A DNA stretch of 64,000 bases from Helicoverpa zea. Lineage: Eukaryota; Arthropoda; Insecta; Lepidoptera; Noctuidae. Made by a program: the position numbers and the translations under genes. The stretch lies in assembly GCF_022581195.2 (NCBI RefSeq), contig NC_061474.1, positions 7,502,001 to 7,566,000 of the forward strand, written 5' to 3'. The notes beneath the pieces are model-generated. The model had not been told where the DNA came from, did no database searches, and saw only the letters and a list, made by a program, of their open reading frames with translations. Each line of letters begins with the position of its first letter. Within the stretch, counting starts at the first letter, position 1. Positions 11,683 to 24,600 of this stretch are shown one piece after another.

Positions 11683-11870
11683 ACACTAGCTTCCGCCAGC
11701 GGTTTCACCCGCTTCCCGCAGAATCTACTTAACACACTCAGATGAAAAGTACCCTATAGTATTCTTTGATAAATGGGCTATTAAACACTGAAAGAATTTT
11801 TCAAATCGAACTAATATTTTCTGAGATTATCGCGTTCAAATAACCAAACTCATGATACACGAAACGAGAA
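11683..11870 (+). repeat. Family-L interspersed repeat copy
   Basis: It has the family-L blocks CCAGCGGTTTCACCCGC, ATAAATGGGCTAT, ACTGAAAGAATTTTTCAAAT and GATTATCGCGTTCAAA. Other copies are at 8548-8690, 17655-18225, 32255-32440 and 50380-50525. It directly follows the hairpin cluster. Confidence 0.65.
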
Positions 11871-14870
11871 TTTTCAAAATTGACTTTACACCTTGTTAAA
11901 GTTAACACGATATGAGGGCGTAGTGTACTGATACATATTTATTTAAACCAAACCTATTTATATAAAGACAAACAATAAGACAGCAGTAATTAGCTGTTGT
12001 TTTGGTCCTAGTAGCCGAAACGGTATCCTTAATCGATCTGTTTTCATTGTCATTAGTTTTAAGGTAGAAAGTTCTAATATTATAGTAAATAATACCTCAT
12101 TACTTAATTAGTTGCTTTTCTAACAAAAGCTTTATTCTGTTTTCGTAATTTTATTGCAATGTTATTCATGGTGTTTATATCACGGAGTATATTGTAGTTT
12201 GCAGGTAAAACAAAAGTTGGTCCTTTGGTGCGAAAACTGATCCTGTGGTAGACACCTACCATCCATCCTCCGAGCCTTTTCCCAATCATGTTGGGGTCGG
12301 CTTCCGGTAGCCACCTACCTAATTAATATTTATTACTTTCATCTTTGCATTAGAATGTGTAAATAGAGATAAATTATGGATAGGTACTGAGGTTACTGTG
12401 AGGTGTCAACGTTTTCATTAAAGTTTTCTCATATTCTGGGACTCTATAGTGGGTACCGTGATGAGGCTGAAGATGTTTTTCAATAAATAGTCCTAAGAAA
12501 AAAAGGCCCTTATATGATTGTATTTTCAGAACAATATTTAACTTAGTATCGGTTTAATTTGATGCAACTAAGTAGGTAACAGTGTTTTACATGGAGTTAA
12601 CCTCCATGACATAAGAAAATCTGATAATATTTGTATGTATTTAAGTTCGAAATCTTGTTATTAAGAAATCGTAATCATTGCTTGGTCTAGTAAGGAATTA
12701 CTCCTTTGCTTTGCAATGGAGCGATGAGTTTTGTGTTGTATTACTTGTATTACTTGTATTGGCTATTCTTTGCTGTAACCGAGTTTTCCATCACTCCTTG
12801 ATGAATATCTAAAGCCTGATCTACTTCTAGATTTTTCATTTCATAGTCATCATTCATTATAAATCTTTTTACTGTCCCATTGTGCAGAGCTGTGCACTTT
12901 TCTCATTCAGAGGATGATTGAGTATTAATCACCGTACTTGGTCAAGGCAGATTCGTATTTTCAGACTTAAAGTGCAAGGGTTCCACTTCTCAAGTAGGTA
13001 CCTATACCGAATTTTCTAATGGCAAAACTGCTGTATATTTGTTCTCCAGGAATCGAACCCAGATTTTAGTTTTCGGTGTGCGTTTGAGAGATCGAATTCT
13101 TAAAGGCTTTACTTATATGGGACTCGAACCCCTAATAAGTAATTGTTTAGTTGGAATATTAGGTTCCAAAATAAAAGTCAGACTACAATTTCATTATATT
13201 TTATTACTTAGAGTAAAAGGTAGAAATTCAAATGAGTAGGTACCTATGAAAAAGACTGACATAGTATGATAAATAATTGAGTCTTAAATATAATACGTTC
13301 CAAATAATTGTGTTAGACAAAGAATCAATTAATTTTAGGCTAGCCATAAATTTTCTAAATCATAAATTGTTTATTACATAGGTAAACACATGCAGACATA
13401 CGGATTAAGGAGTGAACCAGACTTAAATAAATTTAAAGGAAAAATAGATAATTTAGACTAGTTATAAGTTAACAAGTTTAATATTTTATTTAAAGACTCT
13501 TTGACTTTGACTTAGTCGAACTATTGCAACGGTTTTGTGTTCTTAGTATAATTTATGACTTTGGTACCATATATATATAAATGCATGGAATACATTGAAC
13601 CTATTTAAATCAATTTTGGTACATAGATAGCCTAGCTAGAGCCTGAACAGGACATAAGCTATTTTTCATCATACATCATACACTCGGGACAGGATGGCGT
13701 TACGGATCAGGATGGAACCGCGAGGCACAGCTCAAAACATAACTTATTCTAAACCTTTAATTTTCTGGTCCTTCCGTCCGACATGCCACGTTCAAAACAT
13801 CTTCATCATCTTCTTAGATTGTAGAATATAGTCAAGCGAGTTCATTTTGCGATCATCAAAACGAGCAAATATTCTCATCACTGCCCGTTAGTGACGGTCA
13901 CAAACCAACTTCGCTTAACAGTTTAGTTTCTTCAATACCATCTTGTTTTGTGAGCTCTTGAAATCTCCGATATTGTCTTCATCATCTTCTTGTGGTGTGA
14001 TGACAGTTTATTGTACCTAGTCTTGTTCCTTAATTCAATAAAAATGATAAGTCATCTAGAATTACAATTAATTAGTAACAATCAATTAATATCTAATTCA
14101 AATTTTGTTTTCTTATAGATAATCGGAAGGGATTGTAATTTCCCTTCAAAATCACATAACTATGTATAGTACCTAGTAGTACAAGAACATAAAGGAAGAT
14201 ACTTTGACATAAGAAACTTCGTAAAACAAACAATCAGATGAGATATCTTTCATAATCTTACGGTTATTTCTTACAAATTCTTCTTCATCTGCCTTGATCA
14301 AACACCTATGGAGAACCTACCTGGTAAAAACAAAACGTTTAATTACATCAATTTGGAAGGTAATCCAGTCTCTCTAAAGTATGATCCAGTCTGAAAAAAT
14401 AAGCTTAGGTAATCTTATGATGTTTGAAAATATAGTCAGACTCTATGCAAACCAGAAAGAAGAGAAGTAAGCAGTATATTTGAACCTCTATGCGGATTCG
14501 AGGAAACTTCGAGAATGGCTTGTTAGGAGATTGAAAACTCGCAGCTTACACGATAAGAAGTTAACTTATATCTAACAATTCTTTTACACACAAATGCTAT
14601 GACATTATCTATGGAACCACAACCTTTCGAATTCATAAAACCTTTTGTGTCTGTCTTTAAAAATAAATTGTAGGTACCTAATGTCGGTTACCACATCTCT
14701 GACTGGAAACAGAATACAGACAAAGTTACAATAGTGAGTGTAACACTTGAACAAATACTAACAGCCTTTAAGTTTGACTCATATTTGTACAATTCAATAA
14801 CGATGAGCATTTTCACCTTGCAATGAGGTTAAAAATATAAGCTATATGTATATCCATTTGTTGCCACGGC
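11871..14870. other. No gene seen; one SINE-1 fragment
   Basis: A short SINE-1 tail fragment on the minus strand lies at about 12257-12308 (CCTCCGAGCCTTTTCCCAAT). The rest is AT-rich intergenic sequence. A GAATCGAACCC motif near 13050 is an isolated B-box-like string without a tRNA fold. Confidence 0.5.
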
Positions 14871-14874
14871 GGGC

Positions 14875-15215
14875 TGATCGCTCTAAGATCAGCCAGCTGC
14901 GCAGGATATATTATAGTGCACAAGCATTTGCACAGACATAAGTGCACTCTCATGAGTGCACTTGTGTCTGTGCAAATGCTGTCCTATCGGGCTATGAAGC
15001 CCGATAGGACAGCAGAGAGGAGATCAGGTGCAGGACCGATATTTACTTACGTGCTCTGCGCGTCTTTGTGCGATGCACAAATAAATGTATTAATTCATCC
15101 AGAGTCTGGGGTGCGCTGTGCGAGTTTCATAGAAACCACAAAACAATTTCGGACTGAATAGGGAATTGAACCCGAAACTCCATGCCTGGTCAACAAGGCA
15201 GTCGTGATTCTAAAC
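14875..15215 (-). mobile_element. SINE-3 copy with two internal fold-back duplications
   Basis: On the minus strand this matches the better copy at 31431-31770. It shares the CAGCCAGCTGCGCAGGAT block, GGTGCAGGACCGA and a decayed tRNA-like head at about 15150-15215 (GAATTGAACCC reversed B box). Inside it are two consecutive near-perfect palindromes, 14924-14979 and 14978-15013, each with a 4-base loop. Neither occurs in the other copies. Confidence 0.7.
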
Positions 15216-16715
15216 TTGGACACAAGATTTGATTAAAACACAAGAATTAGGACACATTTGGATGTTATTTTATCAAATTAAGGATTAATAGAGGCTGGGA
15301 GCCAATTATAACTAAGTATGAACATAGAGAATCCGTAGGTAAGTCCATGCGGTTTTTTCCCTACATTTCCTATATTATCTAACTTACCTGCATTTGTAAA
15401 CAAGCATGTGTATGCAACTGCATCTACGGTGCTTAAATGGTTTGGTAATGTGCAATAGGGTTACCTACCTAATAGGTGGAATAATTACTTATGATATTAA
15501 AGGACCTGTCAATGAAGACATGGAAGAGAAGAGAATCATGGTTAATTTTGGTGGAACCTTTTCTGATTGGACTTCATAACTTCTTGGACGTATGTACGAA
15601 CCACCATACACGTATAACTGTGCTTCAAATACCACGTGCTCCTATCAATTCAAATGCATTTAGTTGAGCTGCACATAATGATCTCTAACGATTGAAAAGA
15701 CAGCCTATTCCATAAAATGTACACACATAAAACTTACCTGTACTTGATTATAGGTTTCCATATTTTATCCAAAGTTAATTTAATTATTGTTAACAATGAG
15801 AGATCCGTTTGAAGAGGTGATCGAGTGAGAACTGATCGGGATATCGTTTGTGGTCCGACAATGTAGGTCTTGCGAGCTATACCAAGCTGCCTTGCAGGTG
15901 CAGGGGTGTAGTTAGGCTGGGAGTTTTAAAAATGTATGATTTTTTTTTTGTTTTTATTATTGGCCATCTACGGTAGCGCAAAATTTTCTTTCGAAAATAT
16001 GCTGGCCTTTTCTCGCTTCGGAGGAAGTTCTCGTGTTACCGGTAAACTAAAGCCTAGGCACATTAAACAGAGAAAGTGTAGCAAGCTTAAAAACAAAGAA
16101 ACAACGACAATATTTTTACATAAAAAAGAATTCACGAATGTAAAAATATAAACATTGTGCACCAAATTAATGCTAATGATGTTTTCTTGTTTATCTGAAA
16201 GTTATTAAAGAAACAATAAGTTAAAACCAATAATTTCGTCTCGTTAATGAGACAATATTTACTTTCATCTAATGACCTTAGTTAATTATTTTGTTTACCT
16301 TGCTAGGTTCTATTATTACCTACTAGGCATAAGATTATAGGGCTCCTTAATCTCGCCTTGCTAATTACCTAACCGAAAACTAAAAAAATTGTAAATAAAC
16401 TGACAAGAATATGTAATCTAAAATAAATTCAATATAATATATTCAATCATCAAGTTATAAAAAAATCTCCAGTACCTGTAAATAATAAAATGAAATAATT
16501 GATACAATATTCGTGTCGAAAGTGACATTTTAAAACATTTAAATGTATTGAGTACAGCCCTGTGTTCATGTGGTTTCATGTGTGTTCAAGTGTCTCCTAT
16601 ATTTGTTCTAATTCCTGCGTAAGAGTAACTCGGACTACGTAACATAATTTCTGTCTTCGACAATGATATCAAACTGACATGGATTTGCTTAAAAGCTTCT
16701 TAGGTTTCATATTGG
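15216..16715. other. No gene seen
   Basis: AT-rich DNA. The two open frames at 15936-16165 lie on opposite strands over the same bases and neither resembles a known protein. Confidence 0.5.
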
Positions 16716-16719
16716 TTCT

Positions 16720-16870
16720 GTCGGGGCTGCGGGATTGTTCGAAAGAGTTAGCGCGGCCCTGGTAGACACGGGGCTCCAGAAGGAACATGGTGGGTTTTAG
16801 TTAGTAAGAGACTGGCATTCTCTCCGCTGCACTCAGAGATCACCATCACAGACATCTGATGATTTCCATA
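16720..16870 (+). repeat. R4 repeat copy
   Basis: It shows GCTGCGGGATTGTTCGAAAG, AGTTAGCGCGGCCCTGGTA, AAGGAACATGGTGGGTTTTA and a degraded end, as in other R4 members. Confidence 0.7.
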
Positions 16871-17192
16871 TAGACAAAAGAAAGTTGTGAGGAAGGTACA
16901 CTGCAAGTTGGAGACTTCATTCACAAGTTTCATGAGTTTCGTTTAAGGAGAGGCAGCTATTAAAAGCTTCGTAGAATATTAAGTAGGTAAATCACTAGGT
17001 AACAAAAAGCTCGGGATTACCTACAAGAGGGAATTACTTCTCGCTACTTTTATATGTATAAAGTATAAAGCCTATGTCCTTTCTCAAACTCTAGACTGCC
17101 TGTGTATATTTTCAACAGTTTTTGCATGAACACCAGATAGACAGACAAGACAAGTCCAGCAGTCGACAGCATTTGGATGATATGACGAGATC

Positions 17193-17303
17193 GGTAGTAC
17201 CGTTAACTTCAGGTCAGTGGTAACAGTTTTATAGGAAAATCGTACCTATTACTATTGGGTTAAGGTGCATGACTGTTACCACTGATGTGCAGTCTACCGT
17301 ACC
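17193..17303 (+). mobile_element. MITE family B, copy 1
   Basis: This is an element of about 110 bp with inner inverted repeats TCAGTGGTAACAGT and ACTGTTACCACTGA and outer GGTA/TACC ends. The reverse-oriented second copy is at about 40446-40552. It has no coding capacity. Confidence 0.7.
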
Positions 17304-17654
17304 TACCCTGGAGACGGAGTTAGGCTTATCCGCATCAGGACGCAAACGAAGTCTTGAACAAGGCCTAGGTTCTTAGCCAACATAAAATTGAGTAACAGAT
17401 TTTTGAAAGGAGTTTTCAATAGAAATAAGTACCTACTGCTGTTATTTATGTCAATCGCCATTCGTAAAATTGGAATGATCCAGTATGTAAACCCACAGTA
17501 CAGAATGTTCCAGAAGGCCAACTTTGCTTGACAGTGCAATGGTTCTGGTAATTTAAAGGTATCTGACCTCCTCAAAACAGTTAGCCGGCTACTCGATACC
17601 CCTTGTTAGACTTTCTGTCTGCTGACAACCCGTAACAAAATGCTAACGATTATC

Positions 17655-18225
17655 ATAAACTAGCTTCTGCCAGTGGTTTCACCCGCATCCCGTAGGAACC
17701 TCTGCACGAACCCGGATAAAAAGTAGCCTATAGCCTTCCTCGATAAATGGGCTATCTAACACTGAAAGAAATTTTCAAATCGGACCAGGGGCCCGATTCT
17801 CCTAAGTTAATAATGTCAAAATTGAATAGAAAACGAATCGCAATAGCAGTTTTAACCATATCGGGCATTCTGCTACTAATAAAAGACCAATCGTATTCGA
17901 TTGACATTTGATTGGTGTGCGATTGGTCTGCTATTTTGGTGATTTTGGTCTATACGGTAGTTTGCTGTACAATCATTTTGCAATCGTAAATCATTTGCAG
18001 ACAAAACGATTCATTATTGAATGACTGAAAAGGATAAAAATGTGCCACATACGCTTCAATCGTAATCGAGTCGGGATTGGATCTCAGTCGAATCGAGTCG
18101 AACGTGAATCGTATGGCGCTTAAGTATAATTAGGAGAATCGGGCCCCAGTAGTTCCTGAGATTAGCGCGTTCAAGCAAACAAACAAACAAACTCTTCTGA
18201 TTTATAATACTAGTATAGACTTGTA
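17655..18225 (+). repeat. Family-L repeat split by a MITE
   Basis: The repeat runs from TAGCTTCTGCCAGTGGTTTC through CTAACACTGAAAG to ATCGGACCAG. It is interrupted by the MITE at 17789-18146 and resumes as CAGTAGTTCCTGAGATTAGC. It ends near TATAATACTAGTATAGAC. The uninterrupted order is seen in reverse at 32255-32440, which confirms the junction. Confidence 0.8.
17789..18146. mobile_element. MITE family C (GGGCCCGATTCTC termini), 3-bp target duplication
   Basis: Terminal inverted repeats GGGCCCGATTCTCCTAA and TTAGGAGAATCGGGCCC bound 358 bp. The flanks show CAG at 17786-17788 and at 18147-18149, a 3-bp target-site duplication inside family-L. The size and 3-bp duplication fit a non-autonomous PIF/Harbinger-like element, although CAG is not the usual TWA target. 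The contained frames show no transposase. Confidence 0.85.
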
Positions 18226-19145
18226 TAGATTCCGAAATGAGGAGGAACAAGACAGTCAGCTACCTATCCACGAACCGATTTTGTCAAGCTGTCTTATGTC
18301 ATGAAGTTATTCCTCAGTAGGTAAGCCTGATGTTGATCTTCGTAACTTTTTCTGTGGTGTACAAGCCGAACTGTTTACATTTTAGTAGGTACAATTGAAC
18401 AAATATTTCAGTATGTTTGCCTCCGAAATGTCCTCTTTCCCCTTCCAAGGTTCGCTTTTGTATGTTTTAATTACAAAATGTAACTTCTAACAATAGTTTG
18501 TAATTTTGCTATTGTCGATGTGTGCCTATAAGTATTTTACCAAATTAGAGCAGTGATGAAATATGTGTTGCCCAAATTAGGAACGCCTGGAATCCCAATG
18601 TATTGAGACCACATTATTTGATACCGAAGTTTTTTTTAATTTCCTGGTAGGTATAAGTATGTAATACCGAACCTCATCTAGTTTTTTTGTGAAATAATTA
18701 ACTTGTATTTAAGTATCTAATACTTAGTTCACGCCAAACATTGTGGCGGCTTGGAATATCGCGCAAGCCCATTTTTAAGGCATAACAGGCGTAGGAAATG
18801 TGCACACATACTTGTGCTGAGAAATTAGTAGATCGCCGCCAAAGTTTGGTGGGAACTATTCAACTTAGACCGGCCATTAGGACATTTTAGAGTTTATGTC
18901 TTCACTCTATGTGTATATACCTAGTCAATAGGTAAGTAGCACTTATAACAAATTAGCACATGGCTACATTAGCTACTTCTTGCGTTACGCGGTTTCACTG
19001 AGCGACCGCAACTGGATATGGATTACTTTGTACCTATGTGAGTACTTGAAGTACAGGCTTAGTACACGATTAAGTACCTACTCTTTAGATATTCATTCAC
19101 TGTCGAGAATCTAATTCAACGACAGCGTCCAGGGGCGTGATTTCC
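18226..19145. other. No gene seen
   Basis: AT-rich intergenic DNA. I recognise neither a supported frame nor a bounded repeat. Confidence 0.5.
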
Positions 19146-19146
19146 C

Positions 19147-19278
19147 TGCCGAAGCTGCGGGATTGTTCGAAAGAGTTACGACGGAAGACGACGGTTTTTA
19201 GTCAGTATTAGTCTGTCACTCCTTTACCGCTGACAACCCACAGCGGGTGGAGTCATTTGATGTTTTTTGACGTCTTTA
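19147..19278 (+). repeat. R4 repeat copy, host of the GC-rich MITE
   Basis: GCTGCGGGATTGTTCGAAAG, TTTTTAGTCAGTATTAGTCT and GTCATTTGATGTTTTTTGAC identify R4. Its A-rich tail is split by the element that begins at 19279 and continues as an A-run after 19681. Confidence 0.7.
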
Positions 19279-19681
19279 AGGGTGCGTCCACATCTGGCGA
19301 ATGCGCCGCGAATGCGCAGCACGCGAGCCGATCGCGAGCTGTCCGCAAGCTGCGCGCGTGCAGTCACTGCAATAGTTCGGTGCGCCTCTTTAGCGCAACT
19401 CACGCAAGGCTCGTATAGAGCGCGCGAGCGGCGCGCGATCTGCGCGCAATCAGTTCTCGCCCTTACAGTTCCGTATATTGGCTCAGTACTATCGAAGATG
19501 TCAGACGTCGCGCGCCGCCTGCGCGCCGCTCGCGTGCGGCGCTTAGGTCGCGCGCGAGCTGCGCGCGGGCGGCGCGGAAGCGGTGCACGAACAAAAATGC
19601 ACGAACGCAGCTCGCGGACAGCTCGCGATCGGCTCGCGTGCTGCGCATTCGCGGCGCATTCGCCAGATGTGGACGCACCCT
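19279..19681. mobile_element. GC-rich long-inverted-repeat MITE (family D)
   Basis: The element starts AGGGTGCGTCCACATCTGGC and ends with the exact reverse complement. The two arms agree for about 68-75 bases. Its CpG-rich interior contrasts sharply with the AT-rich surroundings. Two overlapping long frames (19267-19683 plus and 19463-19744 minus) result from the GC-rich palindrome and are not genes. I could not see a clear target-site duplication. Confidence 0.85.
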
Positions 19682-20236
19682 GAAAAAAAAATATGGGACG
19701 TGGTTTTGTCTCAGCCTAGATAAATAAATATTTGAAGCCTTCATAATTATTCGATTTTTTCTTTTTCCTTCTTATCCAGGTGCACGGAGTATTTCCCATG
19801 ATATGCGTATAAAACTGCTGTCAGAAACCAGGTAACCTATGTATAGGTATTTATAATAAAAAAAAAATGAAACGACTTTATTAGAAAATAACACTCGTTT
19901 ATTGATTAACACATTCAACCAATAATTAAAATGCAGATTAATTTCATAAATATTATGAGATCTTACACTTAATTAAGGCATTATTATCGTTAATAAATAA
20001 AATGTACAAGTAGATATGTAACGTTGACAACGAGAGAATGACCTATTAACTACAAAAAAAAAACACAAAAATCTTAAAAAAAAATATTATTAATATTTTT
20101 TTTTTTTACATTAATGTTTCAGTCATGTCATTTGAATTATTAACAATTCATGAATTCGCAAAAACAACATCAATTAAACAAAAAATAATTAACTTAAAAA
20201 TGAAAAAATACACATTCAATACATAGGTAATTCTTA

Positions 20237-20385
20237 TGGCCTTACTACAAAAACTTTAACCACTGTTTTACACTTGTCTAAAAAAAATGTGGCTCCAAAA
20301 TGAACCATATGTCAACGTCATAATTTGTCATTTTTTTAGACAAGGCATAAACTGACGTTTAAAAGTTTTTGTGGTAAGACGGTTA
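20237..20385. mobile_element. Short MITE with TTACNACAAAAACTTTAA-like termini
   Basis: The left end contains CTTACTACAAAAACTTTAA and ACTTGTCTAAAAAAAATG. The right end contains their inverted counterparts TTTTTTTAGACAAG and TTAAAAGTTTTTGTGGTAAG. The arms agree over about 45-50 bases with mismatches. Non-coding. Confidence 0.7.
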
Positions 20386-20940
20386 ATGTTTAAGTTATAC
20401 AAAAACGTATAAAAATATATTTATGCATTTATTTGTGCTGTACCTACATAACTTTCTTAATATTTTTCTTCATACCGTACAAAATCTAACTTAATGGAGT
20501 ATTTGACACCATAACAGAACCTTTACAAATCATAGCGTAATACCATCAATTGGTATTTCCCATAACATCATAAAAAATCCTAAAATCCTACATAACTATT
20601 ATTATTTTACAAACTTCACTATAAACTTGAATGCTTACTTGCTTGATATAAAATATAACGTAAGAAAGGGAGAGAAGATAAATGTAAGTAAGTAATTTTA
20701 AAATTCCATATTGCTAAGAACATGATTTTATCGAATCAAAAATCAAGCAGAAAGGACGGTCAAAACGAAATTTAAGTTTACAATAAATAGAAAAAAGTTG
20801 AGCAAAGAAGACAAGCTCTATTCACATAGAAATTTTTTTTTATGCATGGAAGTTCGTCAAGTTCAAATTAAATTAACAAAATTAAAGACATACTATAATT
20901 AATTTAAATATAGCTATATTGGCACGAATTTTAACATAAG

Positions 20941-21112
20941 TACAGTCAGCGGCAAATAACTTTGGATATCTGAATTACACTCACAGATTAAAGTTTTGTT
21001 CATATTTATTTGAGTATCGTGAGGTCAATAGTTGCCAACTTCGGACAAGCCAAGATTGATTATACGGCTAGTTTCAGAAATGCAAAGTTATTTGGCGCAT
21101 CCCTTTAAAAAT
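20941..21112. mobile_element. Short MITE with GGCAAATAACTTTG termini
   Basis: AGCGGCAAATAACTTTGGA at the left is mirrored by GCAAAGTTATTTGGCGC at the right, giving an element of about 170 bp. Non-coding. Confidence 0.6.
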
Positions 21113-21652
21113 TCTCATTTACCATAATACTGTACACTACAAACCAGGCACTTAAAATGACAATACTTACATTTCCATTTACACCTACATGGATTTGACT
21201 GGAAGACATAATTTAAAGTACAGACGCTAGAACATCAAGCTACAAATCTGTGAAATCCCAATTAATATTGAACCTTATAGGTACTACAGAGCTTAAGTTG
21301 AAATTCTATTAAAAATATCTTTCAAATTGCAGTAGCTTGATTGATGTGCTGGCCTCTGTACATATGACAGAAATATATAATCTACATGGAAAATGCCACA
21401 GAGTAAATGACGAATGGAGGACAAACAAGATTTTTTTACAAAACACTTTCCGACATTTTAGTTCCCATTTAAGAATGGACCTATTTTTTAGACGATTTGA
21501 CAGTTAAATCTTCATAACAATGATCTGTAATGTTAACCCAATAAAAATGATGTATCGCGATCACCTTACAGTTTTGGTACATTATTGATTATTTCATATT
21601 GTTCAGCATATTTTTTTAAATAATGTTAACACTCCACCCCAACAATCAAACC

Positions 21653-24600
21653 TCAGGTAAAATTATTATTATTAGGCACTTCCATTTCTTTAAGTTTCTT
21701 GTACACATCCAACATGGTAGGTCTCTGTTGTCGCAGGAACTTGGTGCAGTGTAAGCCGATGGCGACGAAGGCGCGGCACATTGCGGGGCTCGCGTGGACG
21801 GAACCGCGGAGTACTGGGTCTTCTAGGGTCGCTGGAATTTATATACATATTTATTTATTATATATCAAATAGAAGATTTAAAATTTTTTTTTGTTTTTTT
21901 TTTTTTTAGGAATAAAAGAGTGGTCCTGAGTTATTGCGGTCGACTGTACCTAACAGAATTTAAGTTGTTTGAATCAACAGTTTGTGTTAAAGCTTGAAAG
22001 AGACTTACAATAAGTATAATAACTATTTCTTGATATTTTAGGGTTTCGGACCACACAGAGAAAAAATGGAGCCTATCTTAATTACCTGGGCAACTCAATA
22101 ATCCTTGGTAAGATTGGTTGTCAGACTAGAAGCGACTGCCAAAGACGTTCAAATGACACCCGTGACCCTATATTTTATCGTGCTTTTCAAAGACTCACCC
22201 ATATCCAAGCCCTGGTTGTACAGCTGATGCATGTACATGCTGAGCAGATGCTCGGGTCTTGCCTTGTCGATGGCGGGCAGGGCAGTGGCCACCTCCAGCA
22301 TGACGACGCCGTAGCTGTTCTAATGATATCCTACCTATAGTTTACTACCTGACCTCCTCAACCCAGTTACTTGGGCAACCCAATACCCCTTGGTAAGACT
22401 GGTTGACGACTATTAACGACTGCCAAAGATATTCAAATGACAGCCAGGACCTACAGTTTACCGCGCTTTCCCAAACAAAAATGAACCTTTTGCTGTAAGG
22501 AATAAGGTCTAAAATGGCCTACAAACTCACCCATATCCAAGCCCTGGTTGTACAGCTGATGCATGTACATGCTGAGCAGATGCTCGGGTCTTGCCTTGTC
22601 GATGGCGGGCAGGGCAGTGGCCACCTCCAGCATGACGACGCCGTAGCTGAACACGTCGACGGCGGGGGAGAGCGAGCGGGCGCGGAGGTACTCGTCGGGG
22701 AGGTAGGGCTTAGTGCCGTATACTCTGTTGGGTAAGGTGCGTTTTAGAATGACAGATACGTAGATAGAATGTTGTTAATGGTACACCGATAGGACAATGT
22801 TGGTAGGAAGTAACCAACAAATATATATTTGTGAATACCATAATTATTATTTTGTAGATAACCTTTGGATGGAGCCGATTAGTATAGGAACTTTTTTTTT
22901 TTCAAACTGGCCTGTTGGAGCTGTTTTGAAATGTCAAGCTAGTTGCACCTTTCTAAGAAGTCTTATGGAGAAAAATAGACAAGAAACTCCATAGATACTT
23001 TTTTTGTAATTGAAGTGTTTACGTGACTTTTTTTATTTACACTATAAGTTTTTTTTTATATATCGGGTATGTCGTTCACAATCACATTAAATCATATCGC
23101 ATATACTTTATGATATTCTATGGCGAATTGTAAAAAAAATAACCTAATCCATTCAGTGGTTTAACCACAGGAGTCATTTTTCGTTTTTATAATTTACAAC
23201 ATCATGGTGTAAAGCAGAGATAAAGTTAGGAGTATCGTATGTTTTGATCAGTTGACAGCTGTCAGTTTTCAAGGAAGAATTTCAGTTGTTTGTAATGACT
23301 GACTTTTATATGGTGTTCTAATTTTTGCACATTTTTATTCCATTATACTTCGGCCGTTCAGAGAATGCGTTCCTGACACCTATCAGTTAGTCACGACTAG
23401 TGATGGGCACAACATAACACTGAGTTCGTTACCGTTCCTTCAAAATGAACCGCCGCATTATTTTAAGATTATTTTCGTTTTAAATTGGCGGAATCATTTG
23501 TTTTATATTTTAGTTATTTAAGTGGAAACCAAAAAAAGGTAATATTCATATAATAAAATTGTTTTATTTATTCTTTGTTACAAGTACATTGAATTGAATG
23601 TGCGAACAGAATATTAATCAGACTCCGATTTGCTTGAGGAGGTGGTGTCTTCATCATCATCTTCGCCTACATGTATAATTATATTATTATCAATAACAGA
23701 ATCAATCCTGATATCTCGGTCTAACAAAAGCCGGGTAATCAAATAAAAACAGATCGAAAACACTTGAAAAACGTGGTCTATGCGCACGAAACGACAACGG
23801 ACGACTGTTTTAGCGTCACAAAATGGCGGCCCATAACGCCATTTGGGGTTACCATTTTTAATCTAAGTATAAAAATGCGGTTTGGTCATAGTTTTATTTT
23901 TATATTTCATAAACGTTATAATTAAGTCTTATAGTCCATTATTTTCCAATTCTTAAAAAGAAAATCAAAACGTATTATTTTATATTATAACTGTATAAGA
24001 ACAGATTACGATACTTGCCTGTTATTTTTAGCACAGCACTACAAAATATAAACCGCTGACATAACCTTGTAATAGCGCAGTATAGATTTAGAAAAATATT
24101 GTTTACCAAGTTATTTGACACTCAGTTTGGCACAAAATTATAACATTCATTGATTATTGATATAATAATGTTGTTTTAATGCTCCTCAATTGTTAAAACG
24201 GTAAACAACCAGCAAAAATATTTTTATCGTAACTGCAACGCCATTGCAAAGTTACGTCGTCAGTTCAATCGCGACGTGTCAGGAACGCATTCTCTGAATG
24301 GCCGAACTATAACTTTGTTTGAAAAAAACATTTTTTTTATTTTTACGTATTTTTCTTTTATCTTTGTGTTAATCGACATATATTAACCAGTATACTAACG
24401 CATTTCATTTAATGTGATTATGAACGACACACCCGATATACTATCCATAAGAAAATTATAAAACGCAAATACTAGTTAATTCTGCAAACAATTGTATTGT
24501 AAGTAAACAGTGTCAAATAAAATGTTAAAATCATCATCTGCTTCCACTCGTTTTAGGTGGATCGTCGTAATATAAAAGTTATTTAATTAAATAATTGTAC

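Larger units (their letters stand above)
19870..21652 (-). other. Probable 3' untranslated region or downstream flank of the minus-strand kinase gene
   Basis: Two AATAAA signals read on the minus strand lie at 19898-19903 and 19877-19882, about 1.75 kb past the stop codon, followed by an A-run on that strand. A nearer AATAAA is at 21005-21010. Which site is used cannot be told. The stretch holds two MITE-like elements (20237-20385 and 20941-21112). Confidence 0.35.

Noticed and set aside
19267..19744. Two long overlapping open frames on opposite strands (138 and 93 aa, arginine/alanine rich)
   Set aside because: They lie in a GC-rich palindromic MITE; the composition explains the lack of stops and the two frames share a near-identical peptide because the arms are inverted copies.
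22514..22735. Plus-strand open frame of 73 aa
   Set aside because: It is the antisense shadow of exon 9 of the minus-strand kinase gene.
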